Shown here: in pieces, positions 1-8,118 of the stretch | Position numbering within the stretch: position 1 is the first letter of the stretch | Layout of the letters: each line of letters begins with the position of its first letter | Assembly (NCBI GenBank): GCA_016794585.1 | Contig: JAEUJM010000019.1 | Span: forward strand, 1-64,000 | Length of the DNA: 64,000 nt | Source: Acidimicrobiales bacterium | GTDB taxonomy: Bacteria; Actinomycetota; Acidimicrobiia; Acidimicrobiales; DATDAH01 | Direction of reading: 5' to 3' | The notes under the pieces: model-generated | Databases searched by the model: none | Told to the model about the DNA's origin: nothing | The model's input: only the letters and a program-made list of their open reading frames with translations | Made by a program: the position numbers and the translations under genes

Positions 1-2
1 CC

Positions 3-830
3 TTGGACGGGCGCGCCCGACGGCTCGACGCCGGGCGCCGCCGGCCCCGGGCTCGCGCCGGCGCCGGCGCCCTCGCCGCGAGCGCGGGCCTGAGCCTCCT
101 GCTGCTGGCCGGCTGCGGCTCGGCCCCCGCCGAGCGCGCCGCTCCCGATGCCACCCCCACCACGGCGGCCGCGCCGACGACCTCGGCCCCCGCCCCGTCG
201 CCCTCCACGACCGTCGCCGCCGAGGCACCGGCGGTGCGCATCGCCCGGACCGACGAGGCCCTCGTCGTGCGGGCTGCGCCGGACGAGAACGCCGCCCTCG
301 TCACCTCCCTGCCCGCCACCACGGTGTTCGGCTCCCCGCGCACCCTGCTCGTCGTCGACGACGCCGACGGGTGGGTCGAGGTGCAGGTGCCACAGCGACC
401 GAACGGCGGTACCGGCTGGGTCGAGTCCGACCGGGTCGACCTCGTGGCCGGCTCGTACACCGTCGCCGTCGACCGCGCCGCACGGTCCCTGACCGTGACC
501 GAGGTCGCCTCCGACGCGGTCGTGCTCGAGACCGCGGTGGCCATCGGCGCCCCCGACGCCCCCACCCCCACCGGGACGTTCTCCGTGGTCGACCGGCTCG
601 AGACCCCGAACCCGGCCGGCGCCTACGGCCCCTTCGCCCTCGGCCTCAGCGGCTTCTCCGAGACGCTGTCCGAGTTCGGCGGCGGCAACGGCCAGATCGC
701 CATCCACGGCACGGACGACCCCACCAGCATCGGCCGGGACGTCTCCCACGGCTGCATCCGCGTCCCCAACGACGTGGTGCTCCGCCTCGCCGAGCTCCTC
801 CCCCTCGGCACCCCCGTCACCATCACGTGA
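3..830 (+). CDS. L,D-transpeptidase (YkuD domain) lipoprotein, 5' end possibly outside the window
   Basis: Predicted cell-wall enzyme that forms 3-3 (L,D) cross-links in peptidoglycan or attaches proteins to it. The first in-window start is a TTG at base 3, so the true start could lie upstream. An arginine-rich N-terminus leads to a hydrophobic stretch ending in the lipobox LLLLAGC near residue 38. A Pro/Thr/Ala-rich linker follows (about 45-75), then an SH3-like region (about 78-150) with VRAAPDENA and GWV motifs. The C-terminal half is the YkuD domain, with HGT near residue 235 and the catalytic SHGCIRVPN (Cys about 251). The family and active site are seen directly; export and lipid anchoring are inferred from the signal. 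It runs convergently into the next gene, 15 bp away. Confidence 0.88.
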   Translation: MDGRARRLDAGRRRPRARAGAGALAASAGLSLLLLAGCGSAPAERAAPDATPTTAAAPTTSAPAPSPSTTVAAEAPAVRIARTDEALVVRAAPDENAALVTSLPATTVFGSPRTLLVVDDADGWVEVQVPQRPNGGTGWVESDRVDLVAGSYTVAVDRAARSLTVTEVASDAVVLETAVAIGAPDAPTPTGTFSVVDRLETPNPAGAYGPFALGLSGFSETLSEFGGGNGQIAIHGTDDPTSIGRDVSHGCIRVPNDVVLRLAELLPLGTPVTIT

Positions 831-845
831 CGGGCGGCGTGCCGG

Positions 846-2771
846 TCAGCTGCCGGCGCCGGCTCCGGCCGTGACCTCGTCGGCGGCCGGCGCCTCGGGC
901 TCGGTCGGGGCCACCACCGCGAGGTGGTTGGCCTCGGCCCAGGCCTTGGTGAAGGCCATGCGCTCCGCCGCCGGCGGGTGGGTGGCCTGGAGGCGGCGGA
1001 GCAGGTTCGGGTCGAGGTCGGCGAGGTTCTTCACGTGCAGGCGGCGCTGCATGTCGAGCATCGTCTGCGGCTGCTGGAGCAGCTCGAGGGCCTCGAGGTC
1101 GGCTTGGCGCTCGAAGGCCCGCGACACCCAGCCCGACACGAGCCCGGTGACCGCGAAGCCGGCCTGCACCCCGAACAGCAGGATGGGCAGCGCCGCCGGG
1201 TTGCCGATGGCGGGCACCGAGCCGGTGGTGGGGATGCCGGCCTGCTCGAACAGCCAGGTCCACTCGGACAGCAGCTTCAGGAAGCCGAACACGAAGAACG
1301 ACAGCACCGCGGCCAGGGGGATCTGGCGGCGGAGGTGGTGCAGGCGCCAGTGGCCGATCTCGTGGGCCACCACCTGCTCGACGACCGCGGGTGGGTGCTC
1401 GAGGAGGGTGTCGAAGAGCACCACCCGGCGGGTGGCGCCCAAGCCGGCGACGTAGGCGTTGTCGCGGCGGGACCGCCGGCTCTCGTCGGCCACGTAGGCG
1501 CCGCTGATGTCGACGCCGGCCAGGCGGGCGACGCTGTCGATGCGACGGGACAGCTCGCCCTCCTCGAGCGGGGTGAACTTGTTGAAGATCGGGGCGATGA
1601 CGATGGGGAAGAGGAACCCGATGCCGATGCTGAAGACCAGGACGAGGGCCCAGCCGTAGAGCCACCACAGGTCGGTGGTGCGGATCACCCAGAACAGCGG
1701 CACGAGCAGCACGGTGTTCATGACGAGCCCGAGCAGCAGGCTCTTGACCTGATCGCCCACGAACCCCCCGGTGGTCTGGGTGGAGAGTCCCCACTCCTTG
1801 TCGTGCTTCAGGTCCACCCAGGCGTCGAGGGCGGGGTTGTAGAGCAGGGAGACCAGTTCCAGCGCGGCGACCATGACGAACAGCTGCGCCACCCAATTGG
1901 TGACATCGAGGGCGTCGAGGAGACGGGGACCGACCTCGCCGAACACGAACACGAACAGCACGACCGCCGAGAGGGCCCCCCGGACGAGACGGAGACGGGC
2001 CAGCGGCCGCTGGTACGAGCGCGCCCGCTCGAGCTCGTCGGCCGAGAACCAGTCGGCGGGGTCGTTCGGGGCGGGTCGATAGGTGGTGAGGCGGGCCCCA
2101 GCGGTGGGCACGGCGAGAGCGGGCTCGGGCGTCACGTCGCCATCCTCGCCTGTCGGGACCGCGGTGGCGGCGACCCCCACGAGGCGATCGTCGTCGCGCG
2201 GAGCGCCGTCGGCGTCGTGTCCGTCCGTCGTGTCCACGGCGTCGGCGCTGTCGCCGGGCTCGACGACGGCGGCGGGCTCGTCGCCGACGACCGGCTTGGA
2301 GACGGACGCGCGGCGCGCCGCGAAGGCCTCGACGATCTCGACGTCGTAGGAGTACGTGAGCAGGGCCTGCGCATCGCCCGGGGCCAACCAGCGCACCTCG
2401 TCCACCTCCCGGTTGGGCACGAAGGCACCGACCGGGTCCGTCACCTCGAAGTAGTGGACGACCTTGGCGCGGCCCTTGCCGTCCACGTAGCGGGTGGTGC
2501 CGATCTCGTCGCCGAGGAGGCCCGTGATCCCGGTCTCCTCCTCGATCTCTCGACGGGCGCAGTCCTCGTCGGACTCACCGGGCTCGTGCTTGCCCTTGGG
2601 GAGCGACCAGTCGTCGTACTTCGGCCGGTGCACCAGCAGCACCTCGACGTCGGCGCCCTCGACGTCGGCGCCCTCGACGTCGGCGCCGCCACCCCCCAGG
2701 GGGCGCCAGACCACACCGCCGGCGGCCGTGACCTGCGGCGCGCCGTCGTCGCCGCCGCCCTTCGCGCTCAT
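846..2771 (-). CDS. Nudix hydrolase fused to M48 (STE24/CAAX-type) membrane metalloprotease
   Basis: A 641-residue two-domain protein. Residues 13-150 are a Nudix hydrolase with a complete Nudix box at 60-82 (GKHEPGE, then REIEEETGI). Residues 150-240 are an acidic low-complexity linker. Residues 250-625 are an M48 zinc protease: several membrane helices (about 262-300, 345-395, 485-505, 528-548), the zinc motif HEIGH at 470-474, and a downstream ERQAD glutamate (E554) as likely third ligand. The ATG at 2771 overlaps the ppk1 stop by 4 bp (ATGA), so the two are translationally coupled. In mycobacteria mutT1, a Nudix plus histidine-phosphatase protein, sits beside ppk1; here the second domain is a protease. 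The Nudix substrate (damaged nucleotides or dinucleoside polyphosphates) and the protease substrate are unknown. No in-frame stop or good internal start argues for two genes. Confidence 0.87.
   Translation of the reverse strand: MSAKGGGDDGAPQVTAAGGVVWRPLGGGGADVEGADVEGADVEVLLVHRPKYDDWSLPKGKHEPGESDEDCARREIEEETGITGLLGDEIGTTRYVDGKGRAKVVHYFEVTDPVGAFVPNREVDEVRWLAPGDAQALLTYSYDVEIVEAFAARRASVSKPVVGDEPAAVVEPGDSADAVDTTDGHDADGAPRDDDRLVGVAATAVPTGEDGDVTPEPALAVPTAGARLTTYRPAPNDPADWFSADELERARSYQRPLARLRLVRGALSAVVLFVFVFGEVGPRLLDALDVTNWVAQLFVMVAALELVSLLYNPALDAWVDLKHDKEWGLSTQTTGGFVGDQVKSLLLGLVMNTVLLVPLFWVIRTTDLWWLYGWALVLVFSIGIGFLFPIVIAPIFNKFTPLEEGELSRRIDSVARLAGVDISGAYVADESRRSRRDNAYVAGLGATRRVVLFDTLLEHPPAVVEQVVAHEIGHWRLHHLRRQIPLAAVLSFFVFGFLKLLSEWTWLFEQAGIPTTGSVPAIGNPAALPILLFGVQAGFAVTGLVSGWVSRAFERQADLEALELLQQPQTMLDMQRRLHVKNLADLDPNLLRRLQATHPPAAERMAFTKAWAEANHLAVVAPTEPEAPAADEVTAGAGAGS
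2643..2687. repeat. Three exact tandem 15-bp repeats inside the Nudix domain
   Basis: The 15-mer CTCGACGTCGGCGCC occurs three times head to tail and encodes GADVE repeats (residues 29-43) just before the first conserved Nudix strand. It sits in a loop position and keeps the frame, so copy number could vary without breaking the protein. Confidence 0.9.
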
Positions 2772-4876
2772 GTGGGCAGCTCGCGGCGACCGACCCGGTT
2801 GGCAGCGAGCTCCTGCAGGCGATCCTGCACGTTGCGCACCCCGCCCGGGGTCGGGCGCTGCCAGCGGCCGTCGGGACCCAGCGACCACGCGAGGCGGTCG
2901 TCGGTGAGGCAGAGGTGGAGCACCTCCTCCAGCCGGGCTTGGAGGGTGGGGTCGAGCACGGGGACGAGCGCCTCGACCCGACGGTCGAGGTTGCGAGGCA
3001 TGAGGTCGGCCGAGCCGATGTAGTGCCGGGGCCGCGACGGGCCGGCCCCGTTGGCGAAGCGGTAGATCCGCGAGTGCTCGAGGTAGCGGCCCACGATCGA
3101 CCGCACACGGATGTTCTCGGACTGCCCGGGCACCCCGGGCACGAGACAGCAGATGCCGCGCACGATGAGGTCGATCTGCACGCCGGCCTGCGACGCCTCG
3201 TAGAGGAGATCGATCATCTCGGCGTCCGCGAGGCTGTTCAGCTTCAACACGATGCGCCCGCCACCGGGGGCGGCCATTTCGTTGCGGATGAGGTCGGCGA
3301 TGCCCGAGCGCAGGGCCGTGGGGGCCACGAGGAGCCGGTGGTACTGCACGTTGCGCCCATAGCCGGTGAGGAAGTTGAAGAGCTGGGTGAGGTCGGACCC
3401 GAGCTGCGGATCGGCGCTGAGCAGGCCGAGGTCCTCGTAGAGGCGGGCGGTCTTCGAGTTGTAGTTGCCGGTGCCGACGTGGCAGTAGCGGTGCATCCCG
3501 TCGGCCTCCTCGCGCACCACGAGGGCAGTCTTGGTGTGGATCTTGAGCCCGACGAGGCCGTAGACCACGTGCACGCCCGCCTCTTCCAGGCGGCGGGCCC
3601 ACACGATGTTGGCCTGCTCGTCGAAGCGGGCCTTCAGCTCCACCAGCGCCGCCACCTGCTTGCCCCGCTCGGCGGCACGGATGAGCGACCCCACGATGGG
3701 GCTGTCGCCCGACGTGCGGTAGAGCGTGATCTTGATGGCCTGGACCTTCGGGTCGATCGAGGCCTGGCGGATGAACTCCTCGACCGACGACGTGAACGAC
3801 GAGTAGGGGTGGTGCACGAGCACGTCACCCCGCTTGAGCTCGTCGAAGAGGTCGAGGGGCTCGTCGTCGGTGCTGGAGAGGCGAGGCTCGGTGACCGCCA
3901 CCCAGGGCGCGTCCTTCAGATCGGGGCGATCGAGGGCGTGCACCGCCCACAGGCCGCTCAGATCGAGCGGGCCGACGCACTCGTAGACGTCCTCCTCGTC
4001 GAGGTCGAGCTCGCTGACGAGCAGCGAGCGCGTCTCGGCCGACATGGCGGCGTCGATCTCGAGGCGCACCGCCCCGCCGAAACGGCGGCGGCGCAGCTCC
4101 ATCTCGACCGCGGCGAGCAGGTCCTCGGCCTCCTCCTCCTCGAGGGTGAGGTCGGCGTTGCGGGTGACCCGGAAGGGCTCGTGGCTGTCCACCACCATCC
4201 CCGGGAAGAGCAGCTCGAGGTGCTCGGCGATCACCTGCTCGAGCGGGACGAAGCGCTCCCCGTCGGGCATCACCACGAAGCGCGGCAGCAGGGACGGCAC
4301 CTTCACCCGGGCGAAGCGCGTCTCGCCCGTGAGGGGGTTGCGGACCATCACCGCGAGGTTCAGCGACAGGTCGGAGATGTAGGGGAACGGGTGCCCCGGG
4401 TCCACGGCGAGCGGCGTGAGCACCGGGAAGATGTGGTCCTCGAAGACCTCGACGAGGTACTTGCGGTCGTCCTCGTCGAGTTCGTCCCAGCTGGACAACG
4501 TGATGCCCTCGGCCGAGAGGGCGGGCGCCACCACCTCGAGGAAGATCTGCTGGCAACGTCGGGTCAGGCCGTCGACGATGTCGCGGATCTCGAGAAGCTG
4601 TTGGGCCGGTGTGCGCCCGTCGGGGGTGGTGGCGCTGAGGCCGGCCGCGACCTGGTCCTTCAGGCCCGCCACCCGCACCTGGAAGAACTCGTCCAGGTTC
4701 TGGGAGAAGATCGCGAGGAACTTCGCCCGTTCGAGGAGAGGCACGCGCTCGTCCTCGGCCTGGGCCAGGACGCGGGCGTTGAAGTCGAGCCACGACAGCT
4801 CGCGGTTGAGGAACCGCTCTGCGCCCGCGCCGTCGCCCCCGGCGCGTTCGTCGGGGAGGTCGAGGGCCACCGGCAC
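2768..4876 (-). CDS. ppk1: Polyphosphate kinase 1
   Basis: Reversibly transfers the ATP gamma-phosphate to polyphosphate. The protein has 702 residues, normal for PPK1. The N-terminal domain opens with FLNRELSWLDFN (22-33) and a PFPYISDLSLN segment near 163-173. The C-terminal phospholipase-D-like domains carry KIHTKTALVV, with the probable autophosphorylated histidine at 447, and HVGTGNYN (466-473). The start is a GTG at 4876. The stop overlaps the ATG of the Nudix-protease gene, so the two form an operon read leftward. The identity is secure from motifs and length. The coupling links polyphosphate metabolism with nucleotide sanitation and possibly membrane proteolysis; that link is inference. 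Confidence 0.97.
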   Translation of the reverse strand: MPVALDLPDERAGGDGAGAERFLNRELSWLDFNARVLAQAEDERVPLLERAKFLAIFSQNLDEFFQVRVAGLKDQVAAGLSATTPDGRTPAQQLLEIRDIVDGLTRRCQQIFLEVVAPALSAEGITLSSWDELDEDDRKYLVEVFEDHIFPVLTPLAVDPGHPFPYISDLSLNLAVMVRNPLTGETRFARVKVPSLLPRFVVMPDGERFVPLEQVIAEHLELLFPGMVVDSHEPFRVTRNADLTLEEEEAEDLLAAVEMELRRRRFGGAVRLEIDAAMSAETRSLLVSELDLDEEDVYECVGPLDLSGLWAVHALDRPDLKDAPWVAVTEPRLSSTDDEPLDLFDELKRGDVLVHHPYSSFTSSVEEFIRQASIDPKVQAIKITLYRTSGDSPIVGSLIRAAERGKQVAALVELKARFDEQANIVWARRLEEAGVHVVYGLVGLKIHTKTALVVREEADGMHRYCHVGTGNYNSKTARLYEDLGLLSADPQLGSDLTQLFNFLTGYGRNVQYHRLLVAPTALRSGIADLIRNEMAAPGGGRIVLKLNSLADAEMIDLLYEASQAGVQIDLIVRGICCLVPGVPGQSENIRVRSIVGRYLEHSRIYRFANGAGPSRPRHYIGSADLMPRNLDRRVEALVPVLDPTLQARLEEVLHLCLTDDRLAWSLGPDGRWQRPTPGGVRNVQDRLQELAANRVGRRELPT

Positions 4877-4951
4877 AGAGTACCGAGGCCCCGCGCCGCT
4901 CCGTGTGCCCTACGTCACGGATCGAGGTCGGACCGGTGACGGGCGAGTGAA

Positions 4952-4957
4952 TAGGGT
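4952..4957 (+). promoter_or_regulatory. -10 element TAGGGT, leaderless start
   Basis: TAGGGT ends 6 nt before the ATG at 4964, so transcription should begin at or next to the start codon. Confidence 0.6.
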
Positions 4958-4963
4958 CGGACG

Positions 4964-5755
4964 ATGCCCGAGACGGCTCCGTCCCTGCCCCCCGGGCCCC
5001 CATCGGCCCGTCGCTCCCTGAAGCCCCGGGGGCGCCTGCTGGCCCAGCCGGGCCCTGGCGACTGGGTCGCGGTGGGCGACCACTGGGTCGATCGCCTCCG
5101 CCGGTGGGCCGCCCTCGCCGCCGACGAGCAGGTGCTCGAGGTGGGGTGCGGCCCCGGCCGCAGCGCCCTCGCCCTCAGCGACTTCCTCGCCGATGGCGGC
5201 TCGTACGACGGCATCGACGTCGACAAACGGGTGATCCGGTGGTGCCGCCGCCACGTCGAGCCGAAGTGGCCGGCCGGACACTTCACCCACGTGGACGTGT
5301 GGAACGGCGTCTACAACAAGCGGGGCCGCATCCGGCCCGACCGCTTCGAGTTCCCGTTCGCCGACGAGACCTTCGACGTCGTCTTCGCCACCTCGGTGTT
5401 CACCCACATGCTCGATGACGACGTCCGTCGCTACATCAGGGAGGTCCAGCGGGTGCTGCGCCCCGGCGGCCGATCCCTCTGCACGTTCTTCGTCATCGGT
5501 GACTCGGCGCGTGCCGCGCCCGCCGGGGACTGGGACATCGCCTTCACGCCCGCCGCCGCGCCGCCCGGCTGCTGGCTGTTGAACCACGACGCGCCCGAGA
5601 AGGCCGTGGCCTACGACGAGGACGTGATCCGCGGGTGGTACGCCGAGGCCGGTCTCGTGCTCGACGAGCCCATCCGGTGGGGTGAGTGGATCCGCCCCGG
5701 TGGGGGCGAGAGCTACGACTACCAGGACACCGTCATCGCCCGCCGTCCGGCCTGA
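4964..5755 (+). CDS. Class I SAM-dependent methyltransferase
   Basis: A 263-residue cytosolic protein with a Rossmann methyltransferase fold. Motif I is EVGCGPGRS (59-67), the acidic end of strand 2 is GIDVD (83-87), and VVFATSVFTHM matches motif IV/post-I. RVLRPGG is the usual later loop. The substrate cannot be told; the type resembles small-molecule or lipid methyltransferases. An ATG 6 nt after a TAGGGT box fixes the start. The 87 bp separating it from ppk1 hold the divergent promoters. Confidence 0.85.
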   Translation: MPETAPSLPPGPPSARRSLKPRGRLLAQPGPGDWVAVGDHWVDRLRRWAALAADEQVLEVGCGPGRSALALSDFLADGGSYDGIDVDKRVIRWCRRHVEPKWPAGHFTHVDVWNGVYNKRGRIRPDRFEFPFADETFDVVFATSVFTHMLDDDVRRYIREVQRVLRPGGRSLCTFFVIGDSARAAPAGDWDIAFTPAAAPPGCWLLNHDAPEKAVAYDEDVIRGWYAEAGLVLDEPIRWGEWIRPGGGESYDYQDTVIARRPA

Positions 5756-5774
5756 GCGACCCGAGGAGCCGGGC

Positions 5775-6038
5775 TCAGCGACGCAGCGAGACCTCGGTGG
5801 ACGTGCCCGCCACCTCTTGGCGACGGCGCTTGAGGATGCGGCGGCGCTCGCGCTCGGAGCAGCCGCCCCAGACGCCGTGGTCGATGCGCTCGGCGAGCGC
5901 GTACTCGAGGCACGGCTCCTTCACCGGGCAATCGGCACAGATCTTGCGGGCCACTTCCACGCCCACGCCGTCACTGGGGAAGAACAGCGAGGGGGGCTTG
6001 TCGTTGCAGTAGCCGATCGCCATCCAGGTGGTGTCCAT
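5775..6038 (-). CDS. WhiB-family iron-sulfur transcription factor (first copy)
   Basis: An 87-residue WhiB-like protein, an actinobacteria-specific [4Fe-4S] regulator that usually partners the main sigma factor. The four cluster cysteines are at 11, 34, 37 and 43 (ICADC then EPC), followed by the GVWGG turn (55-59) and a basic tail (ERERRRILKRRRQ) for DNA contact. The ATG at 6038 has a strong GGAGG ribosome site just upstream. It is divergent from the 90-residue gene at 6141, and the 102-bp space holds an inverted repeat. The paralogue class (WhiB1 to WhiB7) cannot be fixed by eye. Confidence 0.93.
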   Translation of the reverse strand: MDTTWMAIGYCNDKPPSLFFPSDGVGVEVARKICADCPVKEPCLEYALAERIDHGVWGGCSERERRRILKRRRQEVAGTSTEVSLRR

Positions 6039-6081
6039 CGATCCTCCGTGTGTTCACCAGTAGTACGACGCCCGGCCACGA

Positions 6082-6108
6082 AAGGTTCCCACGCCGAGGG
6101 GGAACCTT
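6082..6108. promoter_or_regulatory. Inverted repeat AAGGTTCCC-N9-GGGAACCTT between divergent genes
   Basis: Two perfect 9-bp arms separated by 9 bp lie between whiB and the 90-residue gene. Position and symmetry fit a dimeric regulator site controlling one or both promoters; a hairpin in the whiB leader is the alternative. Confidence 0.55.
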
Positions 6109-6127
6109 CGCCAGTCCGGCCCCCCGG

Positions 6128-6133
6128 TAGGGT
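6128..6133 (+). promoter_or_regulatory. -10 element TAGGGT, leaderless start
   Basis: TAGGGT lies 7 nt before the ATG at 6141 and supports that start over the in-frame GTG at 6132. Confidence 0.55.
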
Positions 6134-6140
6134 GAAGCCC

Positions 6141-6413
6141 ATGTCCATGGCAGATTCGAACGTCGAGCCGCAGCCGCCCCGGGGCCACGTGCGCATCGTG
6201 TACCTCGGCCCGGTGGCTCCGCACTGGGAGGTCGTGTCCGACTTCGGCGACCGCGCCGTGATCGACGACTTCCGCACCCGGGTCATGGCGCGCCTGATGC
6301 TGCTGCCGCCCCACGATCCCCAGTTCCGCCGCAACCGCGAGCGGGTCGCCCGTGACGCCGAGCGCGAGGCGCTGAGCCTCGAGTGGGATCTCGGCTACCC
6401 CGAGGACGAGTAG
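6141..6413 (+). CDS. Conserved-looking hypothetical protein, 90 residues
   Basis: A small soluble protein with no signal or membrane segment. It has a beta-rich start (HVRIVYLGPVAPHWEV), a central basic helix (IDDFRTRVMARLMLL) and an acidic C-terminus ending YPEDE. I do not recognise the family. The start is supported by a TAGGGT box 7 nt upstream and by codon bias. It is divergent from whiB and overlaps the next gene by 31 bp if that gene starts at 6383, so the two are probably co-transcribed. Confidence 0.65.
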   Translation: MSMADSNVEPQPPRGHVRIVYLGPVAPHWEVVSDFGDRAVIDDFRTRVMARLMLLPPHDPQFRRNRERVARDAEREALSLEWDLGYPEDE

Positions 6414-7183
6414 CGCTGCACCCCTCCCCCAGCGAGGCCGATCGGCGCACGTTCGCCGAGCAGGGCTCGCTGGTCGTCGACAGCGGCCTCTCGGAGGCCC
6501 TGATCGACCGCGCCCGCGCCGACGCCGAGGCACTCATCGCGAGCCGGCCCTTCGACCCCGAGTCCCCCAACCGGGTCCAGGACGCCTGGCGGCCCAGTCG
6601 AGCGGTGCACCGAGTCGCCATCGCCCCGCACGTCCTCGCGCTGCTGGAAGGCCTCTACGGCCGCACACCGCAGCCGTTCCAGACCCTGAACTTCGCGGTC
6701 GGGACCGAGCAGCGGGCCCACGCCGACACCGTCCACTTCAACTCGAAGCCGTCGGGGTTCATGTGCGGGGTGTGGGTCGCGCTCGAGGACATCCACGTCG
6801 AGAGCGGGCCGGTCTTCTCCCTGCCCGGCACCCACCGATGGCCCGAGCTCACCCCCGCGGACTGGGGCGCCCCGCCGGGCACCGAGCACTACGAGCGCTA
6901 CGAGGCCCACGTGGCCGAGCGCGTGGCGGCCGAAGGCCTCGAGCCGGTCCCCGCCCTCCTCCGCAAGGGCCAAGCCCTGATCTGGGCCGGCAACCTGCTC
7001 CACGGCGGCCTTCCCCGGCAGGACCCGGACGCGAGCCGCCACAGCCAGGTCACCCACTACTTCTTCAGCGGCTGCGAGTACTGGACGCCGCTGCGCTCGA
7101 CCGCCGGGCACACCGAGTGGCGCCAACCCCGCTGGGTGCCCACCCGGTCATCGCGACGACCGCTGCGGCTCGTCGGACGCTGA
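6383..7183 (+). CDS. Phytanoyl-CoA dioxygenase (PhyH)-family Fe(II)/2-oxoglutarate oxygenase
   Basis: A 266-residue protein with the PhyH layout. HAD (113-115) supplies the first two iron ligands, and the distal histidine is in NLLHGGLPR (about 207) within a GQALIWAGNLLHGG motif. SGPVFSLPGTHRWP is the usual loop before it. Members hydroxylate lipids or small secondary metabolites using O2 and 2-oxoglutarate; the substrate here is unknown. The ATG at 6383 lies inside the previous gene. No later ATG/GTG/TTG precedes the conserved TFAEQGSLVV segment, so this start or a rare CTG at 6416 must be used. Confidence 0.8.
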   Translation: MGSRLPRGRVALHPSPSEADRRTFAEQGSLVVDSGLSEALIDRARADAEALIASRPFDPESPNRVQDAWRPSRAVHRVAIAPHVLALLEGLYGRTPQPFQTLNFAVGTEQRAHADTVHFNSKPSGFMCGVWVALEDIHVESGPVFSLPGTHRWPELTPADWGAPPGTEHYERYEAHVAERVAAEGLEPVPALLRKGQALIWAGNLLHGGLPRQDPDASRHSQVTHYFFSGCEYWTPLRSTAGHTEWRQPRWVPTRSSRRPLRLVGR

Positions 7184-7281
7184 CGGTCCGCCTGCGCCCT
7201 TCTGACTCACCCCTGCGCGCTCGGCGCGACCGGGGGTACCCGGAACGCGGCACGGGGTCGGGTCCCGAACCGGGTCGGGCC

Positions 7282-8118
7282 TCAGCTCCCGAGGCCGAAG
7301 GTCCAGACCACTTCGGCGCCGGCCCCACGCGCCCGCTCGAGCAGGGAGGGCGCCGGGCCGTCGGGGAGGTCGCCGCCCACCACCAGGAGCACCGCCATCG
7401 AGGCGTCGCCCACCACCGTGTAGACCACGCCGGCGCGCTCGACGACCACCGCGTGCATGCCGTCACCGGCCTCCATCGCCCAGGCGTGGGCGTCCATCGG
7501 CTCCATGTGGTCGTCGAGGGCGTCATCGTCGAGGTCGCCGTCCTGTTCGAACACCGTGACGGTGTCGGTGTCGGACCGGTACGCGGCGGCGACGGTGTCG
7601 TCGCCGTCCCGTTGGTAGACCGCCTCGCGCTGGAAGCCGCCTTCGAGCTGGGCGGGAGCGTCGAGCCCACCCATCTCCTCGGGGGCCATCGCCGCGAAGC
7701 CCGTCGACGGCACGAAGCCCGCCTCGTGGATCTCGACCATGTCGTCCACCGCGGGAGTGACCTCGGTGCCGCTGAGGTTCGATGCCAGTCCCACCACCAG
7801 CGCCACGACTGCCGCGGCGCTGGCCACGGACAGGGCGATGCGGACCCGGCGGCGGTCGGTCGAGCCCGACCCGAACGACGGGCGCAGCATCCGCTCGTAG
7901 AAGCCGAAGCGCGGGTCGACCGCGGGGAGGCCGCGCACGAGATCCGCGGTGGCCTGGGTGGCGGCGAGCTCGTCGGTGCACTCGGCACAGCCGTCGAGAT
8001 GGCGGCGGGCCTCGGCCTCCTCGGCCGGGCTCAGCTCGCCATCGACCAGGGCACTCAGCGCGTCGCCGAGGTGGGGCCCGTCGGGGCCGTCGAGGTGCTC
8101 CGGCCGGGCGTCAGGCAT
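7282..8118 (-). CDS. Zinc-containing anti-sigma factor, membrane anchored
   Basis: A 278-residue protein that should hold the adjacent ECF sigma factor inactive. The N-terminal anti-sigma domain carries the ZAS motif HLDGCAEC (H40, C44, C47). One membrane helix spans about 92-112. The remaining ~165 residues are predicted outside the cell and resemble no sensor I know; they are rich in Asp/Glu and Val. The gene overlaps the sigma gene by 8 bp, the usual sigma/anti-sigma arrangement. The signal that triggers release, by proteolysis or redox, is not visible. Confidence 0.87.
   Translation of the reverse strand: MPDARPEHLDGPDGPHLGDALSALVDGELSPAEEAEARRHLDGCAECTDELAATQATADLVRGLPAVDPRFGFYERMLRPSFGSGSTDRRRVRIALSVASAAAVVALVVGLASNLSGTEVTPAVDDMVEIHEAGFVPSTGFAAMAPEEMGGLDAPAQLEGGFQREAVYQRDGDDTVAAAYRSDTDTVTVFEQDGDLDDDALDDHMEPMDAHAWAMEAGDGMHAVVVERAGVVYTVVGDASMAVLLVVGGDLPDGPAPSLLERARGAGAEVVWTFGLGS

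Noticed and set aside
2643-2687. Tandem 15-mers as a binding-site array
   Set aside because: They lie inside a coding frame, preserve it and encode a GADVE loop, so a coding repeat is the simpler reading.
924-4939. Long plus-strand frames (699 and 674 residues) opposite the Nudix-protease and ppk1 genes
   Set aside because: Composition typical of antisense shadows in high-G+C DNA; no conserved motif.
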